DNA of 64,000 nucleotides from Desulfurococcaceae archaeon AG1 (GTDB lineage Archaea; Thermoproteota; Thermoprotei_A; Sulfolobales; AG1). How positions within the stretch are numbered: the first letter of the stretch is position 1; each line of letters begins with the position of its first letter. Location of the stretch: the NCBI GenBank assembly GCA_003116855.1, contig BEWT01000011.1:1-64000 (forward strand), in the 5' to 3' direction. The notes beneath the pieces were generated by a model. The model searched no databases. It was not told where the DNA came from and saw only the letters and a list, made by a program, of their open reading frames with translations. The position numbers were made by a program, and so were the translations under genes. Positions 16,006 to 25,188 of this stretch are shown here, in pieces.

Positions 16006-17823
16006 CTACGGGGCTGGGGCTTCTGTTTCTTCGATCTTCTTCATCTGCCTTATATACATTTCGAGGAGCTCTTTCTCTGTGGTGGCGTCTTCTGGTTTTT
16101 TATCCATTCTCCATCTAATGAATCTCGGGAATCTTATCGAGATCCCTGCCCCCTGTCTTGCTGCGTCTTTGCAGCATGTGTGGAGGGGTGAGAGTGTTAG
16201 CTCTGCTCCTATTACCTCCATTACGAGTTGGGGGACTATCCATACATCTGGCTCTATATCCGATACTACTCTTGGGTGCCTATGCTTTATTATTAGTGGT
16301 TGGAGCATCTTGTTCATCTCAGCTAGATCCTGGTCTGTGAATCCTGTACCAACCTTGCATACCGTTTTGAACACATCCTTCTCCGGATCATAGGCTGCTA
16401 GGAGTACTGTTCCGAACAAGCCAGCCCTCCTCCCTCTCCCATAGAACGCTCCAACGACAACGAGATCCACGCTATCTATCATCTCGCTCTTATAATCCCT
16501 CTTGTACTTGATCCAGAGCCAGCCTCTCGCACCAGCCTGGTAGACTGCTTTTTGGTGGATTGCCTTAACCACTACTCCTTCGCACCCATCCTCTATAGCT
16601 TTTAGGAAGAATCTATCGAGATCTTCTGGATCCTCTACTACCATGTAGCTGGCTATTGAGAAGCTAGGCCCTTGTTCAACTATCTTCTCGAGGATCTCTC
16701 TCCTAACGGTGAAAGGCTTATCTGTAAGATCCTCGCCATCTACGTAGAGAGCGTCGAAGAGCTTTACAACGACTGGGTATTTCTTAGCAATATCGCTCAC
16801 ATCATGCTTCCTCTTCCTATGCATTAGCTCTTGGAAGGGTCTCATCTCCCCCGTCTCGGGGTCTATTGCTACTATCTCTCCCTCAACGATCGCCTCCCTA
16901 GCTTTTATATGCTTCCTAGCCATCTCCACGACGTCGGGGTATTGGTGGGTTATGTTTTCAAGCCTTCTCGAGAAGATCTGGATTGTGTCTCCCTTCTTAT
17001 GGATCTGGGCCCTCTCACCATCATATTTATACTCAGCAACACCTCTCCCACCAACCTTCTCAAGGATCTCTCTCGCGTTGTCAAGCCTCTCGGCAAGCAT
17101 TGGTCTGATAGGTATACCAACCTCCGGGGAGATCTTCTTGAGAGCCTCTATACCCTCTTTAGCAAGGATTTTCGCTATATTCCCAAGATCAGCCCTTAGG
17201 TTATAGGCTCTCTCAACAATAGGTCTAGCAGCATCGCTCCCACCAAAAGCCTGGGCAAGAGCATCCATTATCGTTGCATCCCCCACACCCAGCCTTAGAT
17301 TACCCTCAACAAGTCTCACGATATACTTAGCCTCTTTAGGCGATGCGTCTTGTAATAAGGAGACAAGGATCTTTATCTTAAGATCCCTAGAACCCTCGCC
17401 AACAAGCCTTGCAACCCTCGCCAAAGAGTTATAAACCTCAGATACGCTTAGCTTTCTAGTCTGCCCACCCATGAAAGCTATAAGACCTCCTGTGGGGGTT
17501 TTCTTAGAAGCCTTGAGCTGCTCAGCAGCCCTTCCCAGATCGCCTAGTCTTTTATATAGCTTCTCAACCTCCGATTCCGGTGTTGCTAATGCTAGGGAGA
17601 GGGCCTTGATCAGGAGCTTCTCCCCCACACCTATCTCAGGCTCTCCCTTCCACTGGGGCCATAGCTCTCCTTGGAGTAGATATACAACCTTATCTATATC
17701 CTCAGGATCTGCTTTTTTGAAGAGCTCCGTGAGTATCGCTGTCATCTGGATCCTGCTTGACGTGGTCTCAAGCCTCTCGAAAGTCTCTGAAAGTGTTTCA
17801 AATAGCATTGGTGCTATACCCAT
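16006..17823 (-). CDS. lig: ATP-dependent DNA ligase (archaeal Lig)
   Basis: About 605 residues, the usual size of archaeal LIG1-type enzymes. An N-terminal DNA-binding domain (about 1-220) precedes the adenylation domain with the catalytic lysine in EYKYDGERAQIH, then motif III (IFSRRLENIT), motif IV (EGVVVKA) and motif V/VI (GWLWIKYKRDY) and an OB-fold end. It seals nicks using ATP in replication and repair. The GGGTGA element on the minus strand lies 8 bases before ATG 17823, making that a better start than the GTG at 17835. The C terminus ends in acidic/Pro residues (EETEAPAP). The DHH gene lies just upstream on the same strand (gap about 40 bp). Confidence 0.95.
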   Translation of the reverse strand: MGIAPMLFETLSETFERLETTSSRIQMTAILTELFKKADPEDIDKVVYLLQGELWPQWKGEPEIGVGEKLLIKALSLALATPESEVEKLYKRLGDLGRAAEQLKASKKTPTGGLIAFMGGQTRKLSVSEVYNSLARVARLVGEGSRDLKIKILVSLLQDASPKEAKYIVRLVEGNLRLGVGDATIMDALAQAFGGSDAARPIVERAYNLRADLGNIAKILAKEGIEALKKISPEVGIPIRPMLAERLDNAREILEKVGGRGVAEYKYDGERAQIHKKGDTIQIFSRRLENITHQYPDVVEMARKHIKAREAIVEGEIVAIDPETGEMRPFQELMHRKRKHDVSDIAKKYPVVVKLFDALYVDGEDLTDKPFTVRREILEKIVEQGPSFSIASYMVVEDPEDLDRFFLKAIEDGCEGVVVKAIHQKAVYQAGARGWLWIKYKRDYKSEMIDSVDLVVVGAFYGRGRRAGLFGTVLLAAYDPEKDVFKTVCKVGTGFTDQDLAEMNKMLQPLIIKHRHPRVVSDIEPDVWIVPQLVMEVIGAELTLSPLHTCCKDAARQGAGISIRFPRFIRWRMDKKPEDATTEKELLEMYIRQMKKIEETEAPAP

Positions 17824-17864
17824 AATATGATTCACCCAGCATCCATATATCCTTATTAAAGAGT

Positions 17865-18875
17865 CTAGAGGCTATAAGATATCCTCCTCAACAGCTCGAG
17901 GGCTTCTCCAAGCCTGTTCTCAGGGATCCTTGCTATCCCTAGGGATGAGTGGCCTCCCACGTTAACAGCGATCCCAGATTCCCTCAGGATCCTTATAACC
18001 CTATAAGCCTTCCCAGGAAGCCTGGTTATTAGGAGCACGTGTCCCTCGCCCCCAGCTACACAGAGGATCACTGGGTTCCTCAGCTTTCTATAGAGTGCTG
18101 ATGCAAGGGCACTTGCACCCCTACCCTTCCATCTCTTCCTAGCATCGATGTATTTGAAGATCCCGAGCTTCTGGGCTGATATTGCTAGGAGATTAGCCTC
18201 CTCCTTGATCCTCTTATCAGCCTCTCTAGCGAGTCTAGCGATCTCCGCCATAGATTCCCCTGGTATGTTTGGGAGCGGTATTGGTGATGAGATCCACTCA
18301 ACAGCCCTTCTCCAGAGCGAGGGGTCTTTCTTACTCGCTAGGGCTTTAGAGATCCCTGAGACAACCCTGTAGAGGCTTATCATGTTGCTCGGGATCTTGA
18401 GACCCTGATCCATTAGATGGACCGCTTCGACAAAGGATCTCAACCTCTCGCTGGGCTTGAAGCCTGCTGAGACAGCTCTATCGAGAGCTATTCTTGAGGT
18501 GGGGACATAGCCTATTAGTGGCTCGTCAACCAAGCCGTAGAGATCCTCGAGCTTTTCGTGTGATGTTATATGGTGATCTATATAGATGATCCTGGAGGAG
18601 CCGCATCCAGATCTATAGGTTCTGAGAACGCTGAGAACAGGATCTATGAGGGGTATATCGAGGATAACGAGGGCATCATAACACTTACTCTTGGAGAGAA
18701 CTCTGGAGAGGTAGAGGGGCTCTGCAGGAGTATACTCGATCAAGGCTTCACCGTTAATGGGGTAGACGTTTCCATATCTCTGGGAGCTAACTATAACAGC
18801 GGAGGCTATGATACCATCAGCATCCCAGTCTCCAAAGACAGCCACTAAGGGTAGCCTGCTGCTCAACCCGCTCAC
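17865..18875 (-). CDS. DHH-family phosphoesterase (RecJ/GAN-like)
   Basis: 336 residues. Motif I GDWDADGI at 15-22, a DIP motif (ILDIPL), the DHH signature IDHH near residue 98, and a C-terminal DHHA1-type end (VNVGGHSSLGIARIPE), which carries GGH. Such proteins are Mn-dependent single-strand nucleases or cyclic-dinucleotide/nanoRNA hydrolases; the archaeal ones close to replication genes can be GINS-associated (GAN). Adjacency to the DNA ligase supports a DNA-replication or repair role, but the substrate is not determined. GTG start with GGATTATA just before it. Confidence 0.8.
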   Translation of the reverse strand: MSGLSSRLPLVAVFGDWDADGIIASAVIVSSQRYGNVYPINGEALIEYTPAEPLYLSRVLSKSKCYDALVILDIPLIDPVLSVLRTYRSGCGSSRIIYIDHHITSHEKLEDLYGLVDEPLIGYVPTSRIALDRAVSAGFKPSERLRSFVEAVHLMDQGLKIPSNMISLYRVVSGISKALASKKDPSLWRRAVEWISSPIPLPNIPGESMAEIARLAREADKRIKEEANLLAISAQKLGIFKYIDARKRWKGRGASALASALYRKLRNPVILCVAGGEGHVLLITRLPGKAYRVIRILRESGIAVNVGGHSSLGIARIPENRLGEALELLRRISYSL

Positions 18876-18950
18876 TATAATCCTTTTTAGGAGATATATA
18901 GGAGTTTATTTTGTTGTAGATAAATATGCATAGGTTTTCCAGGTTTTACC

Positions 18951-20423
18951 TCATGGTGTTAGATCGATATGGATCTTTGCATCGCCATCCATCTCCCTAA
19001 GCTCGAAACTCACTACTCCTCTATAGGCCTTGAGATCTAGTGTGTTCTTCCCACCCCTAATCAGGTGTTTCTCAGTACTCAGCATTCTTGGGGGTAGCGA
19101 GGCTTCGTACTCGTAAACCCTCAGCTCGTTATCCTTAGAGGCATAGATCGTTAGTGAAGCCCTACTTAGCGAAGACACCGGTATCCCTCCCCATCTCGTT
19201 GTACCGATGTCAAGTCCTCTCATGCTTATAGCAATGCTGCCTCCGCATCCTCTCATGAGAGTGTCTGTTGAGAGGATCAGTAGGCTTCTATCCCCCGTGT
19301 CAAGGTGGTTTGCGTCTCCCCCGCCCAGGTTTGGCTGTGTGTTTGCTCCCAGAACGATCTTATCTCCGAGGCTCTCTAGCGATGTTATCCTAGCTCCTAG
19401 GGGGCATAGGATCCTTATTGTTGGTGGGGCTATATATGTGAGGAGTGTTGGTGCTGGCGGGCTGTTAAGCCTTCTAGCAATCTCTAGGAGCTTCTCATCA
19501 GAGGCCCTCAGGATCCCGTGGGGATACGTGTTGAAAGGTACCAGGATCCCTCCTCCTAGGTGTGTGTATGATGTCCTCAAGGGCCCGTAGTCTGTTGATG
19601 GGAAGTCGAATAGTCTTAGGAAATATAGATCCTCGCCCTCCTTCTCCCAGGGCTCCCATATAATGAGACCCCCTCTCACGAAGACGAAGATCCTGTTATA
19701 CATGCTCGCCATAACCCCTACACCTGCTCTGGTCACGCTACCACCATCTACAGAGATCCTAGATAGATCTCCGGGGATTCTTTGGAACCATCTCCCCTCA
19801 ACAAGATCTAGGCACTGTATCCCCCTGAATCCTTCGAAGCCCATGGATATGTCGAAGCATGCCAGATCCCATAAAAGTGTTCCTTTAAGGCTTGGTCTAT
19901 CGCTAAGCCTCTCCGACTTACCATCGAGTGTTACTGAATATACTCCCAGGTTTGTGCTACCATCAGCCCTCGATACTAATAACCTCTGGCCTACTGGATC
20001 GTAGAGTATGTTTGAAACCTCCCCGACCCATGTATCTCTATAACCCCCTGTCTCGCTCCATAAGAGCCTTACCTCCTGCTCGTCTGCGTTGAAGACATGT
20101 ATATGTGAATACTTATTGCTGAAATCAACCCTCCTGTCATGGGATATGCTTATAGGTGCGTGAACCCAGCCTCCAAAAAAGATCTTGTTATCAATAGCAT
20201 CGGAGGCGTTATATGTATCACCACCAGATCTCGGGGGTTTTCCTATAAGGTCTAACCCATAGATCTTAACATGATCCTTTGAAACGAAATAAGCCTTGGC
20301 ATCCATGGATAGCATAAAATAGAGATAGCCTCCATGGTATTTTAGGCCAAAGATCCCTCCGGATCCCCATTCAGGCGATCTAGAAGATCCAAACCTATAC
20401 TGGCCCAGCCTCTCCAAAAGCAC
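18951..20423 (-). CDS. DUF2139 family beta-propeller-like protein
   Basis: About 490 residues, no signal peptide. The protein is built of repeated beta-strand blocks with aromatic/Gly turns (GLKYHGGYLYFMLS, NKIFFGGWVHAPIS, SVDGGSVTRAGVGVMASMYN) and a separate C-terminal beta domain (GKNTLDLKAYRGVVSFELREM). The pattern matches DUF2139, a family confined to Thermoproteota and of unknown function. The start is GTG 20423 or TTG 20417; the GGTG sequence that overlaps the first favours the second. Monocistronic, 75 bp from the DHH gene. Confidence 0.72.
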   Translation of the reverse strand: MLLERLGQYRFGSSRSPEWGSGGIFGLKYHGGYLYFMLSMDAKAYFVSKDHVKIYGLDLIGKPPRSGGDTYNASDAIDNKIFFGGWVHAPISISHDRRVDFSNKYSHIHVFNADEQEVRLLWSETGGYRDTWVGEVSNILYDPVGQRLLVSRADGSTNLGVYSVTLDGKSERLSDRPSLKGTLLWDLACFDISMGFEGFRGIQCLDLVEGRWFQRIPGDLSRISVDGGSVTRAGVGVMASMYNRIFVFVRGGLIIWEPWEKEGEDLYFLRLFDFPSTDYGPLRTSYTHLGGGILVPFNTYPHGILRASDEKLLEIARRLNSPPAPTLLTYIAPPTIRILCPLGARITSLESLGDKIVLGANTQPNLGGGDANHLDTGDRSLLILSTDTLMRGCGGSIAISMRGLDIGTTRWGGIPVSSLSRASLTIYASKDNELRVYEYEASLPPRMLSTEKHLIRGGKNTLDLKAYRGVVSFELREMDGDAKIHIDLTP

Positions 20424-20569
20424 CTAGCAGACCCCGTAGAGTTAGGGCTCTGGGGCTAGTAAGCATTGGTTCTCAGCAGGCTTGTCTCAACACTCCCTAC
20501 AAGATCCTTCCACGGTTGGGGAGAGTTGAAGGTTATAATATGTGGAATAATAATATGGTGGGGTTGTAA

Positions 20570-20851
20570 ATGGTTGCTATGAGTTCTGCCAGGGAGGAGG
20601 TTATCGTTATTGGTAGGGAGAGGCCTTATAGATATGCGCTTGACATAATAGTTAGGATGAACCAGGGTAGCGATAATATAACTATAATTGGTAGGAGTAA
20701 GAATATACCGAAGGCTGTTACTGTCTATAATATCCTTAGGGATAGGCTGGGGAACGCTTTAGAGCTTAGGGATGTGAGCATAGGGTCGACATATACTAAG
20801 AGGAATAAGAGGATCTCCTATATAGAGATAAAGGTTTCGAGGAAGATCTAG
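20570..20851 (+). CDS. albA: Alba (Sac10b-family) chromatin protein
   Basis: 93 residues, the normal Alba length. IGRERPYRYALDIIVRMNQG matches the N-terminal strand-helix, GRSKNIPKAVTVYNIL is the loop and helix holding the lysine that is acetylated in Sso10b (here K in GRSKNI), and IEIKVSRKI is the final strand. It binds duplex DNA and RNA as a dimer and compacts archaeal chromatin. TATA-like TTATAATA at about 20534-20541 and GGTGGGG before the ATG. A small membrane-protein gene follows five bases downstream, probably in the same transcript. Confidence 0.94.
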   Translation: MVAMSSAREEVIVIGRERPYRYALDIIVRMNQGSDNITIIGRSKNIPKAVTVYNILRDRLGNALELRDVSIGSTYTKRNKRISYIEIKVSRKI

Positions 20852-20859
20852 GTGGTGTG

Positions 20860-21147
20860 ATGAATACCAATAGAGAGATAGATCTCTCTAGACTAGCCCT
20901 AGCCTTGAGAAACCTCCTCGCAATATATGCATCAGGCTTAGCTATACTTATCATATATATATTGCTCTTGAGCTATGGTGTAAGGATCCTCTTAGATCTA
21001 TCATCGCCCTTTAGAGAGCTATCGATAGGGTTATACGGGGTTATCCTAACGGCTGTGTGGCTCTATAGCTGGTGGAGAGCTATAAAGATTATTAGGAACA
21101 GGCTACTCGGGATAAAGGGATCCCGAGCTAGCCCTCACCAAAAATGA
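20860..21147 (+). CDS. Small two- or three-span membrane protein
   Basis: 95 residues with hydrophobic segments at about 17-47 and 58-76 and a basic C terminus ([18 protein letters not shown]). It starts 8 bases after albA (GTG 20857 or ATG 20860, behind GGTGG), so the two are likely cotranscribed. Its last 20 bp overlap convergently with the end of ilvC. I recognise no family; the pairing with Alba may be chance. Confidence 0.5.
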   Translation: MNTNREIDLSRLALALRNLLAIYASGLAILIIYILLLSYGVRILLDLSSPFRELSIGLYGVILTAVWLYSWWRAIKIIRNRLLGIKGSRASPHQK

Positions 21148-22114
21148 TCCTTCTAACAAGCCTTCCCGTTTCTTCGATCTTGTGTTTCTCGATATCACTC
21201 ATAAGTCTTCTGAGATTCTGGGAACCGTTAGCATACTCCTCAACCCATGTTCTCGCAAACTCACCGTTCCTCACCCTCTCAGCAGCCTTTCTCATGTTCT
21301 CCTTAACCCTCTCATCTATCACCTGGGGTCCCACGGTTAGGCCGCCGAATTTCGCTGTGTCTGAGACGTTCTCAAGCATTCCTGTCAAGCCCTTCTCATA
21401 TATGAGATCCATTATGAGCTTAGCCTCGTTCACAACCTCGAAGTAGGCTACCTCTGGTTTGTAGCCCATCTCTACTAACACCTCGAAGCCCTTCTTTAGA
21501 AGCTCCATCAAGCCTCCAACAAGGACTGTCTGCTCCCCTATAAGGTCTGTCTCTGTCTCTTCAGCGAATGTTGTCTCTATAACCCCAGCCCTTGTTGCCC
21601 CTATACCCTTGGCTATTGCTAATGCGTATTCGAGTGCCTTTCCGCTATAGTTATTCTCAACAGCTATTAGTGCTGGAACCCCTCTCCCTCTTAGGAATTC
21701 CTCCCTAACCTTTCTACCAGGTGATTTTGGGGCCACCATTATGACGTCGACATCTTTTGGTGGTTTTATGAGCCCGAATCTTATGTTGAAGCCGTGGGCG
21801 AAGTCTACAACCATGCCTCTCCTAAGGTTAGGCTCGATCTCTTTCCTCCATACTTCTGGCTGAACCATGTCTGGGAGTAGGACTAGGATTACATCTGATC
21901 TCCTCACGGCTTCTGCCACGCTATATACTTTGAAGCCTTCTTTGGAAGCCTCTTCCCATGATCTACCTTTCCTCAGTCCTATGATCACGTCGAGCCCGCT
22001 GTCTCTTAGGTTTAGTGCCTGGGCCCTTCCCTGGCTTCCGTAGCCTATAACGCCTATAACCTTCCCGACAAGGGGGTCTAGGCTTGCATCCTGATCCCTA
22101 TAGATCTTTGTCAT
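21128..22114 (-). CDS. ilvC: Ketol-acid reductoisomerase
   Basis: 328 residues (class I length). The NADPH-binding motif [17 protein letters not shown] is near residue 22, the catalytic [13 protein letters not shown] motif (Mg-binding Asp/Glu) near 190, and the knotted C-terminal domain ends FGEG. It reduces and isomerises acetolactate to dihydroxyisovalerate in Val/Leu/Ile synthesis. I place the start at ATG 22114 ([12 protein letters not shown]), directly after the ilvN stop at 22116, instead of at the frame's first ATG within ilvN. Confidence 0.96.
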   Translation of the reverse strand: MTKIYRDQDASLDPLVGKVIGVIGYGSQGRAQALNLRDSGLDVIIGLRKGRSWEEASKEGFKVYSVAEAVRRSDVILVLLPDMVQPEVWRKEIEPNLRRGMVVDFAHGFNIRFGLIKPPKDVDVIMVAPKSPGRKVREEFLRGRGVPALIAVENNYSGKALEYALAIAKGIGATRAGVIETTFAEETETDLIGEQTVLVGGLMELLKKGFEVLVEMGYKPEVAYFEVVNEAKLIMDLIYEKGLTGMLENVSDTAKFGGLTVGPQVIDERVKENMRKAAERVRNGEFARTWVEEYANGSQNLRRLMSDIEKHKIEETGRLVRRIIFGEG

Positions 22115-22115
22115 T

Positions 22116-22343
22116 CTAGAGCACCTCAACACTGGTTACGTCTACCAGGACTAATATTTTTTTCCTGAGCCATTCTATCTCGCTCTCCTCGCCCCTAACC
22201 CTTATCACTATGTTTATATCGCCATTGGATCCTAGTTTCGACGAGATCTCTAGCACCTGCACCTTCCCCCTCCTGATAGTGTTTATCACCCTTGCGAGCG
22301 AATCCATACCCATGCAAGCCCCTACTTTTATCACCCTTTCCAA
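22116..22343 (-). CDS. ilvN: Acetolactate synthase regulatory (ACT-domain) subunit, short form
   Basis: 75 residues comprising a single ACT domain: a strand-helix-strand ([18 protein letters not shown]) and a second half (INIVIRVRG...IEWLRKKI). This is shorter than classical IlvN (about 160) and lacks the second domain, so it resembles IlvM-type subunits. It overlaps the end of ilvB (22331-22343) and is followed by ilvC, giving the order ilvB-ilvN-ilvC in one operon. It should modulate the catalytic subunit; valine feedback is possible but not shown. Confidence 0.82.
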   Translation of the reverse strand: MERVIKVGACMGMDSLARVINTIRRGKVQVLEISSKLGSNGDINIVIRVRGEESEIEWLRKKILVLVDVTSVEVL

Positions 22344-24124
22344 ATGAGATCCACCTCTAACCCCTCAGGCGGTACTGCGTTTGTAAGCCACTCCCCAGGC
22401 TTTACCCATGGGAGGACTATGTCTTTCTCGTTATCAAGCTCTATATCTATGATCACGGGCTCGTCTGTTCTCAAAGCCCTCCTAACAATGCTTTCGATCT
22501 CTTCGTATGATGAGGGTCTATAACCCTCTATCCCGTACGCCTCGGCTATTTTTACGAAGTCGGGGTTTTTGGTGAACTCTGTCGCTATAACTCTTCTGGA
22601 GTACATATAGATCTGCCATTGTTTCACAAGCATCAGAGCCCTGTTGTCAAAGATAACAGCTATTATGGGCAACCCATAGTCTCTCACTAGGGATAGGTTG
22701 TTCATAGTCATCTGGAAAGATCCGTCGCCGTCTATGAGCATCACAGGCCTATTACTAGCAGCGATCTTAGCACCCAGTGCTGCCGGCAACCCGAAACCCA
22801 TTGTCCCGAGCCCGGCGCTCGTTATAAACGTCCCCGGGATATAGACATCCCAGTGGAGCTCACACCACATCTGGTGACTCCCAACCCCGGTGGTTACTAT
22901 CGTGCTTGGAGGGACTGTTCTTCTAAGCACTTTGAGCACCTTCCATGGCGCGAATGGCTTCATATCCCCGGCTCTGGCTTCTATATGTTCCTCGTATTTT
23001 CTCCTGATCTCTTTTAGCCATGCGATGAAGCTTCTCCTACCGCTATGTTGTCTGTTATACTCTTCCTGGATTGCTGAGGGGAGTTCTCTGAGCATCGCTT
23101 TTAGAGCTTTCTTAGCATCTGAAACGATCCCGACCTCTGTTCTAACGTTCTTACCAATCTCGCTAGGATCTATATCTATGTGTATTATAGCCTTCATATT
23201 CATCTCCTTAAACCTACCTACAGTCCTATCGCTAAACCTAGTACCAACTGCTAGCACTACATCAGCGTTGGCCAGGGCCGCGTCGGCCTCAAGCCTTCCA
23301 TGCATTCCTGAGGGGCCTAGGTAGAGTGGGTGATCGTTGGGCACACAGTTCTTCCCGGGAAATGTGGAGACAATCGGTGCCCAGAGGATCTCTGCAAGGG
23401 TTATCACATCATCCCAAGCACCGCTCCAGCACACACCCCCACCAACAAGGATCACTGGTCTCTCAGCGTTGAGGAGGAGCCTGAGGGCTTTTAGAATCTC
23501 CTCCCTGCTCGGCTCTCCCCCGAAAGCCTTGGGATGGATCTTGGGTACAGGCTCTATAGATCCGGTGCTACCGAGAAGAACATCTCTTGGTATGTCTATT
23601 AAGACAGGACCCGGTCTCCCCTCGGTAGAGACTATATAGCCTGTTGTGAAGGCGCTTACAACATCGTCAGGAGATCTCACCTGCATGTTGAGCTTTGTTA
23701 TTGGGAATGTTACCCCGATTATATCTGTCTCCTGGAACCCATCTCTACCGAGGATGGGTGTTGCAACCTGCCCGCTTATAGCTACTAGGGGGGAGCTATC
23801 CATATAGGCGTTGGCTAGCCCTGTAACAAGGTTTGTGGCTCCAGGCCCGCTTGTTACAAGCACTACCCCTGGCTTCTTAGTGATCCTTCCATAGGCGTCT
23901 GCAGCATGTATGGCTCCCTGCTCGTGTTTGAATAGATAGTGCTTTATATCCTCGGCATCGTAGAGGGCATCGTATACAGGCATTATGCTTCCTCCAGGTA
24001 TTCCGAAGACGTGTCTAACTCCTAAGTTCTTCATAGCCCTTACTAGGGCGTCGGCTGCTCTTATCTTTATTGAATTTCCATGTCCGTCACCCCGAGTTCC
24101 GAGGGCATCACCAAAAGGAATCAC
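22331..24124 (-). CDS. ilvB: Acetolactate synthase catalytic subunit
   Basis: About 597 residues from GTG 24124. Thiamine-diphosphate enzyme: the catalytic Glu lies in HEQGAIHAADAYGR, FAD/central domain residues follow (IDIPRDVLLG), and the ThDP-binding motif is GDGSFQMTMNNL. It condenses two pyruvates, or pyruvate and 2-oxobutyrate. The open frame extends to an ATG at 24202, but that stretch has no family similarity and holds the promoter: rc AGCTTTTTAAGC at about 24147-24158 sits 25-27 bp before GTG 24124, exactly the spacing for a leaderless start. A true extension of about 15 residues (IPFGDALGTRGDG) still precedes the family core. Confidence 0.95.
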   Translation of the reverse strand: MIPFGDALGTRGDGHGNSIKIRAADALVRAMKNLGVRHVFGIPGGSIMPVYDALYDAEDIKHYLFKHEQGAIHAADAYGRITKKPGVVLVTSGPGATNLVTGLANAYMDSSPLVAISGQVATPILGRDGFQETDIIGVTFPITKLNMQVRSPDDVVSAFTTGYIVSTEGRPGPVLIDIPRDVLLGSTGSIEPVPKIHPKAFGGEPSREEILKALRLLLNAERPVILVGGGVCWSGAWDDVITLAEILWAPIVSTFPGKNCVPNDHPLYLGPSGMHGRLEADAALANADVVLAVGTRFSDRTVGRFKEMNMKAIIHIDIDPSEIGKNVRTEVGIVSDAKKALKAMLRELPSAIQEEYNRQHSGRRSFIAWLKEIRRKYEEHIEARAGDMKPFAPWKVLKVLRRTVPPSTIVTTGVGSHQMWCELHWDVYIPGTFITSAGLGTMGFGLPAALGAKIAASNRPVMLIDGDGSFQMTMNNLSLVRDYGLPIIAVIFDNRALMLVKQWQIYMYSRRVIATEFTKNPDFVKIAEAYGIEGYRPSSYEEIESIVRRALRTDEPVIIDIELDNEKDIVLPWVKPGEWLTNAVPPEGLEVDLIWKG

Positions 24125-24158
24125 CAAGATGCATTGCTTACCAGGCTTAAAAAGCTTT
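24122..24158 (-). promoter_or_regulatory. ilvB promoter, predicted leaderless transcript
   Basis: The TATA-like box CTTTTTAAG (minus strand, about 24148-24156) lies one archaeal TATA-to-start distance from the GTG codon at 24124. No Shine-Dalgarno precedes the codon except bases in the codon itself. The promoter shares a 116-bp intergenic space with the divergent DHH gene at 24241. Confidence 0.55.
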
Positions 24159-24240
24159 ACAGATAGTTGAAAGATTTTTATCATAGACAAGTTAAAAAAC
24201 ATGTATATATATTGTGTGTTAATATTGCTGGAGAGCCTGT

Positions 24241-25188
24241 GTGGTGGGAGCTGTCTCGGGTCAGGTATATATAGTCTCTCATGAGGAGGATGTAGATGGT
24301 ATTGGATCTGCTGCTATAGCTCTTAGAAACACGGGTTCTAGGAGGCTATACCTAGTTGGCTATGATCTCAGCGCTTGGGCGGATCTTGGTAGGCTGCTTA
24401 GGAAGGGCTGCAGATCCAATGGTTCTATAGAGATCCTTATATCTGATCTCAACCCTGGTAAGAGGCATATAGAGATCCTCGCGGAATCCCTGGTGGGCTG
24501 TCCTTCTAAGAAGATCTCTTGGGTGGATCATCATGTGTGGAGGGATGAGGTATTATCCTTTGCAGAGAGACTCGGCTATATAGATCTCTATATAGATAGG
24601 TCTAGAACAGCTACTGAGAATATGGCTAGGTTCTTTAACGTGGAGAGCGACCCGGCCTTAAAGCCCCTTCTAGAATTATCAAGAGATACCGATTACGGGT
24701 TGTTTAGACACCCGCTCTCCGAACCCCTCACAGATACTATTAGATATAGCCTCTATGCTGAAGGCGATAAGGCTTTCCTCAAGAGACTCGCCCTCAAATT
24801 CTCGAAAGGCGTTTTCTGGGATTATGAGGTTGATAGCAAATGGGCTCTGGCTATTGAGAGGAAGAGAAAAGCTATTGAGGATATTAGGAACAACTCCCGC
24901 GAGGTTGTTATAGGCGGTTATAAGGCCCTAGTGATCATCTCAGACCCTGTGGTTGGTTCTAGAATAGCTGTGAGGGAGAGTGGTAGAAGGGGATACGATC
25001 TAGCATTTGTTGTGTATAAGAACGGGGCTGTGATTATAGCGAGGGGTTCTGAGAATATCAACTGTGCTGAGATCGCTTGGAAGCTTGGGGGCGGGGGGCA
25101 TCCGCATGTGGCGGGAGCCCAGATAGATCCCGGGGTAGTGTCTAGGGGTTTCGAGGCTGTGGTTGAGTATCTTAGAAGCAGGATCTAG
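24241..25188 (+). CDS. DHH/DHHA1 phosphoesterase (NrnA-like)
   Basis: 315 residues. Motif I is HEEDVDGIGSAAIAL, in which an HEED form replaces the usual N/D-x-D-x-D; motif II is SDLNPG; the DHH signature is VDHH near residue 98; and the DHHA1 end GGGGHPHVAGAQ matches the GGGH-x-x-A-A motif of oligoribonucleases/pAp phosphatases. Probably a Mn-dependent hydrolase of short RNAs or dinucleotides. GTG start at 24241, about 30 bp after a TATA-like TATATATA; divergent from ilvB and convergent (4 bp) with the ABC-2 permease gene. Confidence 0.83.
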   Translation: MVGAVSGQVYIVSHEEDVDGIGSAAIALRNTGSRRLYLVGYDLSAWADLGRLLRKGCRSNGSIEILISDLNPGKRHIEILAESLVGCPSKKISWVDHHVWRDEVLSFAERLGYIDLYIDRSRTATENMARFFNVESDPALKPLLELSRDTDYGLFRHPLSEPLTDTIRYSLYAEGDKAFLKRLALKFSKGVFWDYEVDSKWALAIERKRKAIEDIRNNSREVVIGGYKALVIISDPVVGSRIAVRESGRRGYDLAFVVYKNGAVIIARGSENINCAEIAWKLGGGGHPHVAGAQIDPGVVSRGFEAVVEYLRSRI

